In this document: positions 18,600 to 28,100 of the stretch, one piece after another | Layout of the letters: each line of letters begins with the position of its first letter | Position numbering within the stretch: position 1 is the stretch's first letter | Source of the DNA: DASXUX01 sp036504595 | GTDB taxonomy: Bacteria; Planctomycetota; SZUA-567; H5-PLA8 | Reading direction: 5' to 3' | Length of the DNA: 64,000 bases | Assembly (NCBI GenBank): GCA_036504595.1 | Contig: DASXUX010000081.1 | Coordinates: 1-64,000 of the forward strand | Made by a program: the position numbers and the translations under genes | Notes under the pieces: model-generated | The model's database searches: none | What the model was told of the DNA's origin: nothing | Seen by the model: the letters and a program-made list of their open reading frames with translations, nothing else

Positions 18600-19827
18600 G
18601 GCGCTGCTCCTTCGCAGTCTGATGGCCTGCTTCGAACTTGCCGGCGTCTCTCCCGCCAACCAAGTCCTTGGCCTGGTTGGAGTCGATCTCTTCCTCCAGG
18701 AATCGCCGGATTTCATCTTTCTCTGGCAGTTGAAGCTCATACTTGGAAACGAAGAGCCGATTGTCCATTCCGGCTAGCGCGTACTCGACAAGAGCGTGAT
18801 TTTTCTGGGTGCACAGCAGCAGTCCGATGGGTGGGTTGTCGCCGGCGATGGTCTCGTTCTTCCGGAACCAGTTTACGTAGGTGTTTAGCTGGCCCAGGTA
18901 TTCATGTGCGAAGCCGTCCAGTTTCAGCTCGATCAGCACGTGGCACCGAAGAATTCGATGATAGAAAACCAGATCCACGAAGAAGTGCTCGCCGCCGATC
19001 AGGATTCGCTTCTGGCGCGCCTCGAAACAGAAGCCCTTGCCAAGCTCAAGCAAAAATTGCTGAAGCTTGCCTAGAAGCAGTTCTTCCAAACGCGATTCAC
19101 TCATCACTTCGGCGGGTTTGAGCCCGAGGAACTCGAAGACATAGGGATCGCGGATCGTCAGGGGGCTCGACGCGTGCCCCGCTTTGGACTCGGCGACGTC
19201 GGCCAGCTTCTGTTTGTCTTTCGAGAGCGAGGAGCGTTCATAGTACAGGCTGGCAACCTGCCGTCGAAGCTCCCGCACCGACCAGTTCCCCCGAAGAGAT
19301 TCACTCTCATAAAAGGCGCGCTTGGCAGGATCGGCAATCTCGACGAGCTCCACAAGATGGCTAAAGGAGAGGCCTTCAATGACCTGGGCCGCTGGCGTCT
19401 GCAATTCGGGAGACAGCGTCTCCCGAATCACACCACCCGCAGCACCGCGCGGCGGCACAGCGAATTCGGGAGGCAGCGACTCCCGAATCTGAGGATAGGT
19501 CAGATAGAACTGCCGATAGCGCCGAAGCTCCCGCTCGTCAGCCCGCTGAACCCCCTGCGCGTCCAGCCGCTGGGCTAGTTTCTCCAAAAGTCGGTCGCCG
19601 TAAACCGCCCGGTCTCGGCCGCCCAATTCGTACTCGCGAATGTAAAAGCCGATTAGCCAGTTGCGCAGCGTCAGGCGAACGTTCACCGCCTTGGCGGCTT
19701 CGCCAGCCATCCGTCGGTGGGTCTGCGCGATCGTTCGAACCAGCGCCTCGAAGTCGATCCCGGCGCGCGCTGGCAACACGATGCTTGCTTTCATCTTTCT
19801 GCTTGACCTGCGCCGTTTTTCCGCCAT
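18592..19827 (-). CDS. DUF1016 / YhcG-type PD-(D/E)XK nuclease domain protein
   Basis: A 411-residue protein starting at MAEKRRRSS (ATG 19827, AGGGG seven bases upstream, 13 bases after the sigma stop). The N-terminal half is the helical DUF1016 region (VNVRLTLRNWLIGFYIREYE, ELRRYRQFYLTYPQIRESLP). The C-terminal half holds the restriction-like nuclease core: VDLVFYHRILRCHVLIELKL supplies Asp and the E-x-K pair, followed by YLGQLNTYVNWF. A linker at residues about 113-140 carries two palindrome-encoded repeats (IRESLPPEF, IRETLSPEL). Family members are widespread, horizontally mobile and often found among defence genes; their role is unsettled. Its place between a sigma and an anti-sigma gene is odd. 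Confidence 0.85.
   Translation of the reverse strand: MAEKRRRSSRKMKASIVLPARAGIDFEALVRTIAQTHRRMAGEAAKAVNVRLTLRNWLIGFYIREYELGGRDRAVYGDRLLEKLAQRLDAQGVQRADERELRRYRQFYLTYPQIRESLPPEFAVPPRGAAGGVIRETLSPELQTPAAQVIEGLSFSHLVELVEIADPAKRAFYESESLRGNWSVRELRRQVASLYYERSSLSKDKQKLADVAESKAGHASSPLTIRDPYVFEFLGLKPAEVMSESRLEELLLGKLQQFLLELGKGFCFEARQKRILIGGEHFFVDLVFYHRILRCHVLIELKLDGFAHEYLGQLNTYVNWFRKNETIAGDNPPIGLLLCTQKNHALVEYALAGMDNRLFVSKYELQLPEKDEIRRFLEEEIDSNQAKDLVGGRDAGKFEAGHQTAKEQRRG
19404..19430. repeat. Palindrome copy 1 inside the DUF1016 gene
   Basis: Arms ATTCGGGAG and CTCCCGAAT are perfect inverted repeats around a seven-base loop. A second copy lies 59 bases away at 19463-19489. Confidence 0.8.
19463..19489. 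repeat. Palindrome copy 2 inside the DUF1016 gene
   Basis: Same nine-base arms as copy 1 and a loop differing at two positions. It is read in the same frame, giving IRESLPPEF instead of IRETLSPEL. Confidence 0.8.
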
Positions 19828-19840
19828 GCCCCAGCCCCTG

Positions 19841-20446
19841 CTATTTGTCCGGCTCCACAAACCGCTGAAGCTTGTCCCGCAGCAGACGGTGCGCGCGGCT
19901 TAAGCGGCTCGTTACCGTCCCCAGCGAGACGTTCAACGTTTCGGCGATCTCTTCACAACTCAGGCCATTCACATGCCGCAGCACCAGCGTGACTCGGTAC
20001 TCTTCGCCCAGCGAGTTGATCGCGCCGAGGATGCGATCGTGCATCTCATCGTGAGCCATCTTCTCGACCACGCCGGTTTCTTTGGTGTTTTCCAGAATGA
20101 TTTCGCCCTGGCTGTCTTTCACGCCGTGCACTTCCAGCGGCACGGTGCGCGACTTGTTGCGCAGGTAATCGATGCAGACATTGTGAGCGATTGAGAGCAG
20201 CCAGCCCGAAAAGGCGGAGGGTTTCTTCAAGTTGATCAGCGATTGAAAACCGCGCACGAACGTTTCTTGCGCCAAATCCTCTGCCGTCTCCCGCTGCGAA
20301 ACGCGGCTGTAGCAGTAGGTGGTGACCAGGCTCTTGTAGCGGCGGACCAGTTCGCTGTAGCGTTCGTGCACGCCGCGCAAGACAGCCTCGACGAGCTCGG
20401 AATCCGAGCGCAGCATATTCGTCGAGGTGCTTGTCTCTCCCGGCAC
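19841..20446 (-). CDS. ECF-type RNA polymerase sigma factor
   Basis: A 201-residue sigma factor. Region 2 runs from about residue 15 to 97 (ERYSELVRRYKSLVTTYCYS, ETAEDLAQETFVRGFQSL, FSGWLLSIAHNVCIDYLRN) and region 4 from about 137 to 195 (INSLGEEYRVTLVLRHVNGL, CEEIAETLNVSLGTVTSRLS). No extended N-terminal region is present, as expected for extracytoplasmic-function sigma factors. GTG start with GAGGA upstream. It is followed by a DUF1016 nuclease and an anti-sigma-like gene in one tight transcription unit, so it probably drives its own operon. No signal or target promoter can be read from the window. Confidence 0.93.
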   Translation of the reverse strand: MPGETSTSTNMLRSDSELVEAVLRGVHERYSELVRRYKSLVTTYCYSRVSQRETAEDLAQETFVRGFQSLINLKKPSAFSGWLLSIAHNVCIDYLRNKSRTVPLEVHGVKDSQGEIILENTKETGVVEKMAHDEMHDRILGAINSLGEEYRVTLVLRHVNGLSCEEIAETLNVSLGTVTSRLSRAHRLLRDKLQRFVEPDK

Positions 20447-20576
20447 AAATGATCCTCGCGGAGTGCGGGTATTGTAATCGCCGTTTGGGATTTGGCGATG
20501 AAATCTTCCACCGTGCGAAGATGTGACGGGTGACGCGTGGAATTGCTGCCGTCAAAGCCGCATCACTCGTCACACG

Positions 20577-21758
20577 TCACCGTTTTACCAGATGCGCCAA
20601 CCACAATTTGGTCATCAATCTGTGATAAGGCTCCGTCATGTGGATGCCGTCGAGCGACAGGAATTCGCCGCGATTTGGAGCGGTGCTCAATTTTTCTCGA
20701 GCCGGCAGCAAGGTGAACTTCGGATGCGGCGGCACTTGGGGCAGGCTGACGCGCAGGAATTGCGCCGTGGTGTCGTCGGGGACGATGGAGTCGAAGACCA
20801 TGGCTTCGATGCCGGCCTGTGTGAAGCTCTGGACGATTTCGTTCAACGCGCGCTGGTCGGCTCGGCCGGCGAGCAACATGACCAGGAGCACGCGATCAGG
20901 CTTCCAGGTGAGCGCCTGTTCAGGAAAGCCAAGCTTGCGGCATTCGGCATAACTCATGCCGCCGCGCTGCAGCAGCTTAAATTGGATCGCCGGGTTGAGC
21001 GCTCTAACGATCTCCATCGTGATCGGCACGAACGACGACGGCGAGGACCAATTCACGTCCATCGTGTACGAGTGACCGATGACGCAGATCTTCTGGGTCG
21101 GCATCTTCTTTACTAAAGGAATCAGTGGTTGGACATCGGCTTCGGCCAGGAGCTCCTGTGCGACGACTTTCGCGTCGCGTTCGCCCGTGTGACGCCGGCC
21201 CCAGTTGCGCAGCTTCTGGAAGAGCATCTTCAGGGTACGCGCGTCGGTTTCAAACGGGCAGAGGCCCAGTTTTGGCGAGAGATCCTGCGCGAAACGCTCG
21301 TAGTTGCTGTCGGTCGCGTTCAGTCCAATGGCGCCCAAGTGGATCGGCAGGCCGAGAGCCTTGTAGGCTCGGAACATGTCCTGGAGCACGTCGCCATCGC
21401 GATCGATGTCTAGCATCATCTGGAGGAGTGTGGCGATCGCGCCGGTTTGGTCATCGGTGGCCTGTGGCGCCTTCGATCTGAGCCAGGCCTGAAGGATGTT
21501 CACTGGAAGTTCGGGGGCGCTCACGTCCAAAGCCGAAGCCAAAACGGGGCCGAGGTGGTGGCTCACCTGCACGGCGGAGGGAACGCCATCAGAAATAAGA
21601 CCGTGCTGGTGCTCGACAAGCGCTTCCAGTTCGTGTTCCGCGCGGCCCTGCGTTGGCCAGACTGGAGATGGCGGCGGCTCGCCGCTCTTGAGCACGCGCA
21701 GAAGTTGGTAGGCGTGCGTTGCGATTCTGTTGGCTCGAATGAGTTCGGAAGTGTTCAT
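20577..21758 (-). CDS. SGNH/GDSL-hydrolase-like protein
   Basis: A 393-residue soluble protein. The second half resembles an SGNH hydrolase: block I VIGHSYTM (residues about 225-232, with His where most members have Asp before the nucleophile Ser) and block V DGIHMTEPYH near residue 375, supplying the Asp-His pair. The N-terminal ~220 residues are helical and of unknown function. No signal peptide. AGGAG precedes the ATG. It may be an esterase or carbohydrate deacetylase; the GHS instead of GDS makes this less certain. Confidence 0.6.
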   Translation of the reverse strand: MNTSELIRANRIATHAYQLLRVLKSGEPPPSPVWPTQGRAEHELEALVEHQHGLISDGVPSAVQVSHHLGPVLASALDVSAPELPVNILQAWLRSKAPQATDDQTGAIATLLQMMLDIDRDGDVLQDMFRAYKALGLPIHLGAIGLNATDSNYERFAQDLSPKLGLCPFETDARTLKMLFQKLRNWGRRHTGERDAKVVAQELLAEADVQPLIPLVKKMPTQKICVIGHSYTMDVNWSSPSSFVPITMEIVRALNPAIQFKLLQRGGMSYAECRKLGFPEQALTWKPDRVLLVMLLAGRADQRALNEIVQSFTQAGIEAMVFDSIVPDDTTAQFLRVSLPQVPPHPKFTLLPAREKLSTAPNRGEFLSLDGIHMTEPYHRLMTKLWLAHLVKR

Positions 21759-21807
21759 TGGGCTCCTGCGTTCCGCACTGTTGGGCGAGCCAGCAGTGGC
21801 ACACCCT

Positions 21808-22956
21808 TTACGGTCGCGGGACTGATACCTTCTCCTGTGGCATTGCGGATTTCAGCTTGGCCATCTTGGCGTTAAAGAGCGGCTGATTGTCGAGGATAAT
21901 GGCATGCTCAAGGGCATGCATGGCATGTTCGGGCTTGCCGCGGTTTTCGTAACACAAGGCCAGGTTATACCAACTGGTGGGCTGATTGTCGTCCAGGTCC
22001 AACGCTTCGATGTATAGGTCAATCGCTTCGTCCAGATGGTGGTCGGTGTGTTCCTGAAAGGCCTTATACGATTTGAACTGGGCCAGCATTTCGCGGTGTT
22101 TGGGCTGTTTGCGGTCCAGGTCGAAGGCGCGCTGAAAGGCCTGGAGCGCTCCGTCGAACTGGTTCAGCCGCTGCCGCGCGACACCGAGATTGTACCAGGT
22201 GGAAGCGTCGCGCGGGTTGATCGCGACGGATCGATCTAGGAACGCGGCAGCCACTTTATTGTCGTTTTGAAGCAGCGCCTCATAACCCTTGTAGGAAAAA
22301 TCGAAGGCAGCCGCACCGACGAGATTCACGTGCGGCCGCAGCGGGCCGGCGAGAGTGACCAGAACGATTGGAAAACACAGCATCGCGGAGAAGCCCGGGC
22401 GCCAGTCCTTAATCGCCATCGCGTACCCGAGCAGCAACCCCATGAGCGCGCCGGTCGCATGCGCAACATTTCCAACAGCCGTGTAGCCGTTGAGTGTGGC
22501 CACGATGCAGAGGAAGAACCAGATGACGAATAGCGTGACCGTGCCTGGCCTCATGCAGCCGGCGAAGCGCGGATCATGCTTGCTGAGCACGCAGAGCATT
22601 CCGAACAAGCCATAGCCGATTCCAGATAGCCCTTGCCCACCCTGAAAGAGCGCGTACTCGGCCGCTTCCGACCCAACTCCGAAGGCAAGATAAATGCCGA
22701 GCGTTTTCAGCGGCCCAAGCTGACCTTCAACAACGCTGCCGAAGACCCAGAGCCAGTACAGATTGAACATCAGATGCAGTGCGTCAGCGTGGGGGAGCGC
22801 GGAAGTTGCGAGCCGCCAGGGCTCAAAGGGCCAGAAGCGGACGTGCATGTGGAATGCCGAAATGTCCAGGCCCAGAAACGAAGCCATGCTCACGGCGCAC
22901 GCGGCGATGATCAGCAGCATGGTCACCGGACAGAGGCTTTGGCGTTGGGTTTCCAT
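21808..22956 (-). CDS. Rhomboid-family intramembrane serine protease with C-terminal TPR domain
   Basis: A 382-residue membrane protein. About six transmembrane helices fill residues 10-200 and carry the rhomboid catalytic features: HLMFN near residue 62, the serine motif GLSGIGYGLFG (nucleophile near 112) and the histidine in NVAHATGALMG near 166. Residues about 225-375 are TPR repeats (DASTWYNLGVARQRLNQFDG; PTSWYNLALCYENRGKPEHA). Rhomboids cleave transmembrane helices within the membrane; the TPRs would be a cytoplasmic partner-binding arm, as in some eukaryotic and bacterial rhomboids. The gene lies 13 bases downstream of the DUF1634 stop and may be co-transcribed with it. Confidence 0.88.
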   Translation of the reverse strand: METQRQSLCPVTMLLIIAACAVSMASFLGLDISAFHMHVRFWPFEPWRLATSALPHADALHLMFNLYWLWVFGSVVEGQLGPLKTLGIYLAFGVGSEAAEYALFQGGQGLSGIGYGLFGMLCVLSKHDPRFAGCMRPGTVTLFVIWFFLCIVATLNGYTAVGNVAHATGALMGLLLGYAMAIKDWRPGFSAMLCFPIVLVTLAGPLRPHVNLVGAAAFDFSYKGYEALLQNDNKVAAAFLDRSVAINPRDASTWYNLGVARQRLNQFDGALQAFQRAFDLDRKQPKHREMLAQFKSYKAFQEHTDHHLDEAIDLYIEALDLDDNQPTSWYNLALCYENRGKPEHAMHALEHAIILDNQPLFNAKMAKLKSAMPQEKVSVPRP

Positions 22957-22969
22957 CTAGGCGTTCAAA

Positions 22970-23404
22970 TCATCCTTCCACTTTGCCCAGCACGAAGGAC
23001 AGCAAGAGCAGCAGCAGAACAATGGTTGTGATGATGACGTACCGCCTGTCACCCTCATAGACAAACGCAAATATGGAGATCGCAACTCGCAACACCGGCG
23101 TGGCAATCAGCAGGGCGAGGCCGACCAGCACGATGGCCTGCCCGGGCGTTGTGCGCAGTCCGTCAATGACCGCATCCACGGAATGTATGGGCGAGGTCTG
23201 TGGGCTGGTCAGCCTGGCGAGTTCTTCGGTTGAACTGCGATACTGAGGATGCCGCGCAAACGTGAGGACCATGCCAGTCAGCACGACCACGAAGCTGATG
23301 ATCACGCCGGTGCGCAGCATGGAACTGATGACCAGTTCGACCTTGCGCACCTTCTCCATGCGCTGAGATTCCTGGTCAAGCGGAGGCGGGTTTCCGGTGT
23401 TCAT
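22970..23404 (-). CDS. DUF1634 membrane protein
   Basis: A 144-residue protein with three hydrophobic segments (VISSMLRTGVIISFVVVLTG; AIVLVGLALLIATPVLRVAI; VIITTIVLLLLLLSFVLG), matching DUF1634. The ATG at 23404 forms an ATGA overlap with the stop of the TauE gene, so the two are translationally coupled; the frame extends further upstream but only inside that gene. DUF1634 proteins are regularly found beside TauE/SafE permeases and are presumed partners. Function unknown. Confidence 0.85.
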   Translation of the reverse strand: MNTGNPPPLDQESQRMEKVRKVELVISSMLRTGVIISFVVVLTGMVLTFARHPQYRSSTEELARLTSPQTSPIHSVDAVIDGLRTTPGQAIVLVGLALLIATPVLRVAISIFAFVYEGDRRYVIITTIVLLLLLLSFVLGKVEG

Positions 23405-24240
23405 ACGCCGGCCCCCTTCAGCAGCATCTGGATTGAAACCCACAACAGCACCACCACGAAGAGCGTCCGCACCCATATGCTTTGGAGCTTGCCGAGAAGA
23501 CGCGAACCGGCCGTTGCGCCGATCAGGATTCCGGTCATTACCGGCGCGGTAATGAATGGGCTGATGTCTCCGCGCACGAAGTACACGCCAGCGCTCGCAG
23601 CGGCGGTGACGCCAATCATAAAGTTGCTCGTGGCCGTTGAGGCTTTGATCGGCATCTTCATCGCGAGGTCCATCGACGGGACTTTGAGCACGCCGGAACC
23701 GATGCCTAAAAGGCCGCTCGCGATGCCGGCGATGTACATCAGCGCCATGCCGAGTTTGGTGTGCGTGACGCGGTACTTCACCTCCTGGCCGGTGGCATCG
23801 TCATGGTAGCTGCCGTGCAGGCGGAGCTTGTCAGCGAGTGGATCACGTGGAACGTGCGGCGCGGCCAGTTCGTGGCGTTTCCGGAACATCTGGATCGCGG
23901 AGTATCCGAGCACCACGCCAAAAATGATAAAGAGCCATCTGATGGCGATGACCCCCGCGAGATACGCGCCGGTCAGAGCGCCACTGGTTGTGCCGATCTC
24001 CAGGAACATCGCGACGCGCAAGTTGGTCATGCGTTCCCGCACGTAGGCCGCCGCCGCGCCGCTGGACGTGGCGATGACGGAGACAATGGACGCGCCCACG
24101 GCGTGGTGAATGTCAATTCCCATGACGAGCGTGAGAAACGGCACGATGATGATGCCGCCGCCCAGTCCGAGCAGGGAACCGAACACGCCGGCGATCAGCG
24201 AGACACAAAAGGTGAGAACGGTGAAACCAAGCGGGGTCAT
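23401..24240 (-). CDS. TauE/SafE-family sulfite/organosulfonate exporter-like permease
   Basis: A 279-residue inner-membrane protein with about eight helices in two inverted halves. The family glycine-rich motifs are GSLLGLGGGIIIVP (residues about 21-35) and SGLLGIGSGVLKVPSMDLAM (about 175-195). A charged cytoplasmic loop near residues 115-160 separates the halves. TauE/SafE proteins are assigned to export of sulfite, sulfoacetate or related anions; the actual substrate here is unknown. The ATGA overlap with a DUF1634 gene is the common arrangement for this subfamily. Confidence 0.9.
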   Translation of the reverse strand: MTPLGFTVLTFCVSLIAGVFGSLLGLGGGIIIVPFLTLVMGIDIHHAVGASIVSVIATSSGAAAAYVRERMTNLRVAMFLEIGTTSGALTGAYLAGVIAIRWLFIIFGVVLGYSAIQMFRKRHELAAPHVPRDPLADKLRLHGSYHDDATGQEVKYRVTHTKLGMALMYIAGIASGLLGIGSGVLKVPSMDLAMKMPIKASTATSNFMIGVTAAASAGVYFVRGDISPFITAPVMTGILIGATAGSRLLGKLQSIWVRTLFVVVLLWVSIQMLLKGAGV

Positions 24241-24247
24241 TCAAAAA

Positions 24248-24288
24248 AGTCCAGCAGTCTAGAAGTCGAGAAGTCCAGAAGTCGAAGG
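24248..24288. repeat. 8-bp-period tract (agtccaga type)
   Basis: Five octamers of the form AGTCNAGA fill the short spacer between the sugar isomerase and the TauE gene. The same word family recurs at 39609-39646. Confidence 0.7.
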
Positions 24289-24308
24289 CCAACAGCAGTG
24301 ATCGAGCT

Positions 24309-25109
24309 CTAGACTTGCGCGAGCAATTCAAGCAGGCGCGTGCGCGCTTGCACTAAGAGCGTAGGCGGCTTGGGCCATTGTTCCAGGATAATTGAACCAT
24401 CGTAGTTGCGCTCGTGCAGCAGGCGCAGCAGGGAACGAAGGGCCGTATCGTCCTGCCCGGCGGGACCGGTGAACAGCGTCAGATGCGAATCGGCATCCCG
24501 GTTGTTTTCATGGAAATGCAGGTGCTGGATCGGGACGGCTGGGCTGAGTGCCCGGGCATACTGCAAATATCCCTGCGGCGAGGCGGGGCACAAGTTGGCG
24601 TGGCCGATATCCAGGCAGAAGCCGGCGTGATTGCCGAAGTGCACGTCAGCCAGCAAGCGGAAGAGATCGTTGGCGTCGGAGGCTGTCGTTTTTGTGGTGT
24701 TTTCGATCGTAAGCTGCACGCCGTTTTCGGCGGCGTTGGGCAGGACTTCCGCCAAGCCCTTCGCGAAAGCAGACAGGGGTTGCTCAACTGAAAGATGGAA
24801 ATTGACGACGCGCGCGCGGATCTTTTTGGCGAAGGCGATGCTCTTGAGGAGGACTTGCCGGCCGGCTAGCGTCAGCGGCGTCGCCTGCCAGGGTGCGTGG
24901 ACGGAGTAGCGGATCCCGTGCGCGCGAGCCAATTGCGCCATCGCGGCGCATTGCTCGTCCGAGAAGTCGTCTTCGCCCCAACCCGCGCCGGTGTCCTTCT
25001 TGTCGGAGAACCATTCGAACGCATCGAAGTTATTCGCGCAGGCGAATTCGAAGGGCGTGAGAGCCTCCGGCGCGCTGAACGCCGTCTGGTTGCCGATGAC
25101 GATGCTCAT
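24309..25109 (-). CDS. Sugar phosphate isomerase/epimerase (xylose isomerase-like TIM barrel)
   Basis: A 266-residue protein of the AP-endonuclease-2/xylose-isomerase-like fold. Metal-binding and barrel motifs are visible: YSVHAPW near residue 70, VNFHLS near 105, LTIENTT near 133, GFCLDIGHAN near 165, and LHFHENN near 198. ATG overlaps the stop of the glucan water dikinase gene as ATGA, so the two are coupled. The pairing suggests a job in the same glucan or hexose pathway, but the substrate cannot be told. Length is normal for the family. Confidence 0.8.
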   Translation of the reverse strand: MSIVIGNQTAFSAPEALTPFEFACANNFDAFEWFSDKKDTGAGWGEDDFSDEQCAAMAQLARAHGIRYSVHAPWQATPLTLAGRQVLLKSIAFAKKIRARVVNFHLSVEQPLSAFAKGLAEVLPNAAENGVQLTIENTTKTTASDANDLFRLLADVHFGNHAGFCLDIGHANLCPASPQGYLQYARALSPAVPIQHLHFHENNRDADSHLTLFTGPAGQDDTALRSLLRLLHERNYDGSIILEQWPKPPTLLVQARTRLLELLAQV

Positions 25110-28100
25110 AATCCCACCTGTGGCCTTGTTTGAACGACAAAGAATTGGTCTCCAGCGACGGCGCCTTCAATATCCTGTGGACGGTCGTATGCGCGTTCGA
25201 CTTCAATTCCAATGCGTGCGATCGTCTTGAGCACACGATCGCGATATTCCAGATTCCAGAGTAGCGGCTCGTCCTGATAGCGCAGCAGCCGTTTCTCCGG
25301 CTCCTCCAGCAGAACACTATCGTACAACCCGGCGCCGGCAAAGTCTTCAAGATCCTCGCCGTTCGAATCGGAGCGGAAGATCAGCCCTCGACCATACAGG
25401 CCGGCGCTCTTGCTGGGGAAGGAGATGATCTCCAGCTTCAGGTCGGACTTGTGGCAGGCAAAGCTCAGCGCTCGTCCGGGGTGATTGGAGACGAGCGTTT
25501 CGCCCAGGCCAAGCACGACCTCTCCATAGATTTGCGATGCGTCGCCGCTGGTCGGGTGGGTTGTGTGCAGGACGAATGCGTAGCTTGCCTCGACGACTTG
25601 CTGAACCAGGACGGACATGAGCAGATCGCAGTGGTCCACCCCGCGGTTGAGGCGCGAGAGCGTCGCGCGCTGATTCCATTTCGAGGCCCACACTTGTTTG
25701 ATGCGCTCCCACGCGTGTTCCCAGGGCGGCGCCTGCAATTGCGCGTTTCCGCACGCGGCCTCGAACTCCATTCGCAGCGCATCTGGCGCGGGAAGCTGCT
25801 GCTGAAGCGCGCGCAGCTCCGGCAATCGCTCGATCAGATCCGCTTCCGGCAGGTTTGCGAGCTGGCGGAACTGCTCGCGCAACGCCTCCGGCGCCAGCTC
25901 CAACGCTCGTTCGCATGAGCCGAACGGAAGTGCAACGGATGTCGGTACGTGAATCCACTCCGGCAAGCGCTGGCGAAGCTCGCGGATGCGGGAGGCTTTG
26001 CCGCCGACCGTCGCGCTTGAGAACTCGTGCTCAGTGATCGCCCACTTGGAGCAGGTGTGGCGTTCGAGGTGTACACGTTCCTTGCTCGGTACGGTTGCGC
26101 CCGCCGCGACCGCCGTGGCAGGTTGTGTTTCTGTGGCTTCAATGCTTTCGTCGGCGTTGATTTTGATCTGCACCCAGCGATCAAGCAGGCCACGTACATT
26201 GTTGTACGCCGCCGCTTCGTAGCAGCTTACCAGCAGCACGCCCGCGTTGCGTGCGCGCACGGCGATGTGCGAGACGAGGTCTGGAGTGCTTAGTGTGATG
26301 ATGCCGCGGACATTGATCGGGATTTCCTCATGACCGGCGACAGTATCGGCCAGCAGCACGGTGGGCTCGGAGAACTTTTGCGTCTGCACGGAATCAAGGC
26401 TGAGGGCGTGCTGCAGCCGGCCGCTTGCGGCGTGGCGGCTGATGATCTGCCAACCGCTGATCCCGGCAGCGCGGCGCAAGAGGGGATCGAGATGCTTCAG
26501 CAGCATCGAGAGGAGGAATACGCTGCTGCCGCGGATCACCTCTTCGGAGAAAATCTGCTGAGCCCACTTCTCGACGCCGCACGCGGAGCCCAGGAACTCG
26601 GCCAGCGGCTGAAGCGTGCGGTAGGACTCATCGGTGCAGGCTTGCAGCACGCGCGAAAGCCGGTCGGCAATGCTCTTGAGATGGCGCGCTCCGGCGGGTC
26701 CTTCGCGGAGCAGACCGCCGCCGCGCGTCCAGTGCTGCAGGCAAATCTGCAACTCCGGTGGCGGAATCGACAGTTCCGCGTTTCGCAGCGCCAGGAACGT
26801 GAGCGCATGGAAGGCGTTCATGTCGAGGCGATGGTACTCCATGCGTTCGATGGCCAGGCGCAGGGCCTCTTCCAAGGCGCGATCGACGAAGAGCAGGTCG
26901 CGAAGCACGTGCGTGTCTGTCGAACCCAGCCGTGATGCAATGCCTTGCCGTGCGGAAATCACGGCGTCGGCCAGTTCGACGGGCTTGCCCGAGGAGCCGC
27001 GCAGAGCCAGAACGCGGTCGAGCGCGCCGCAGGTGCCACCGTCGAGCCATTTCCGCGCGGCGCCGGCGGCGATATCCAGATCGGTGCCGGAGTGGACCGA
27101 TTTGAGAACCTGAAGGTAGTTCTCAAAATCTCGGATGAGGGCTGCGTTGCGGTCGGCCCAGAAAGCCGGGTCGGTCTTGATGGGGCGTTCAAAGCTGCAC
27201 AGGCGCTGGCGCGTGACGCCGCCGTGCTGCAAGGTGCTGTAGAACGCGTCCTGGTTGCCATTGCTGCGCAAGAAGGCGAGATACGCCAGGCAGATCACCA
27301 CATCGTCGGGCGTCGTGTTGTTGTGCAGCTTCTGGTGCCATTCCTCCAGGAAGGTTCCATGCACCTCTTTAATATGGTTGCGGTGCAGGATGTGGAGGAT
27401 TTCGTCGCGAACGCGCTGGCCTTCTCCGCCGCGGCCGACGGTGTCCAGAAGCAGCCGGAGCCACGGGCGGGCGCCTGAGCAACGCGACCAAATTTCCGCA
27501 ATGCGCAGCGTGAGGCGGTCCTGCGCTGCGCTGAGTTCGCGCGGCTTGGTGTTGTAGTTTCGCTGCCAGTCGAGCTGGCGCGTGGCGCTGTAACGCATCC
27601 ACGTGTAGAGCAGCGGCAGAGCGGCGGGGAGGTGTTCCTCCCGCGCCATCAAGCTGTAGCAGAGGTGCAGGCGATGCATAAGCGTCCAGGACGTCGCGGC
27701 CACTTCGGCATCCAGGATGTCTTCGGCGATTTCATCCAGCGGCGGCTTAAGCCATTTGGGTCCGCTCGGTTTTGACAGGGGGATGGTGAAGAACTCCGGG
27801 CCGGAGTTCCTGATCCAGCCGTCGATGTCTGGTTGGAAGAGCACGAAACTCAGCGCGCGCGGCTTTTTGTCTGCGTCGGCATGGAGGGCTAGTTCGAGCC
27901 ACGCCAGGCTCTCTCGTTCAACAAACGGTGTGCGCGCGGCTTTCTCATTAAACACCGTGGTGTCCGGCGGAAGAGGCTCCGGCAAACGCCATTCACTTTT
28001 CGAAACGTATGCCACGCCCCAGTGCAGCACCAGCGGTTGCGCCACATCGCTGAGCATGCAGACGCGGAAGGCGTCCGGCGTTTCGACAACGGACACGCGC

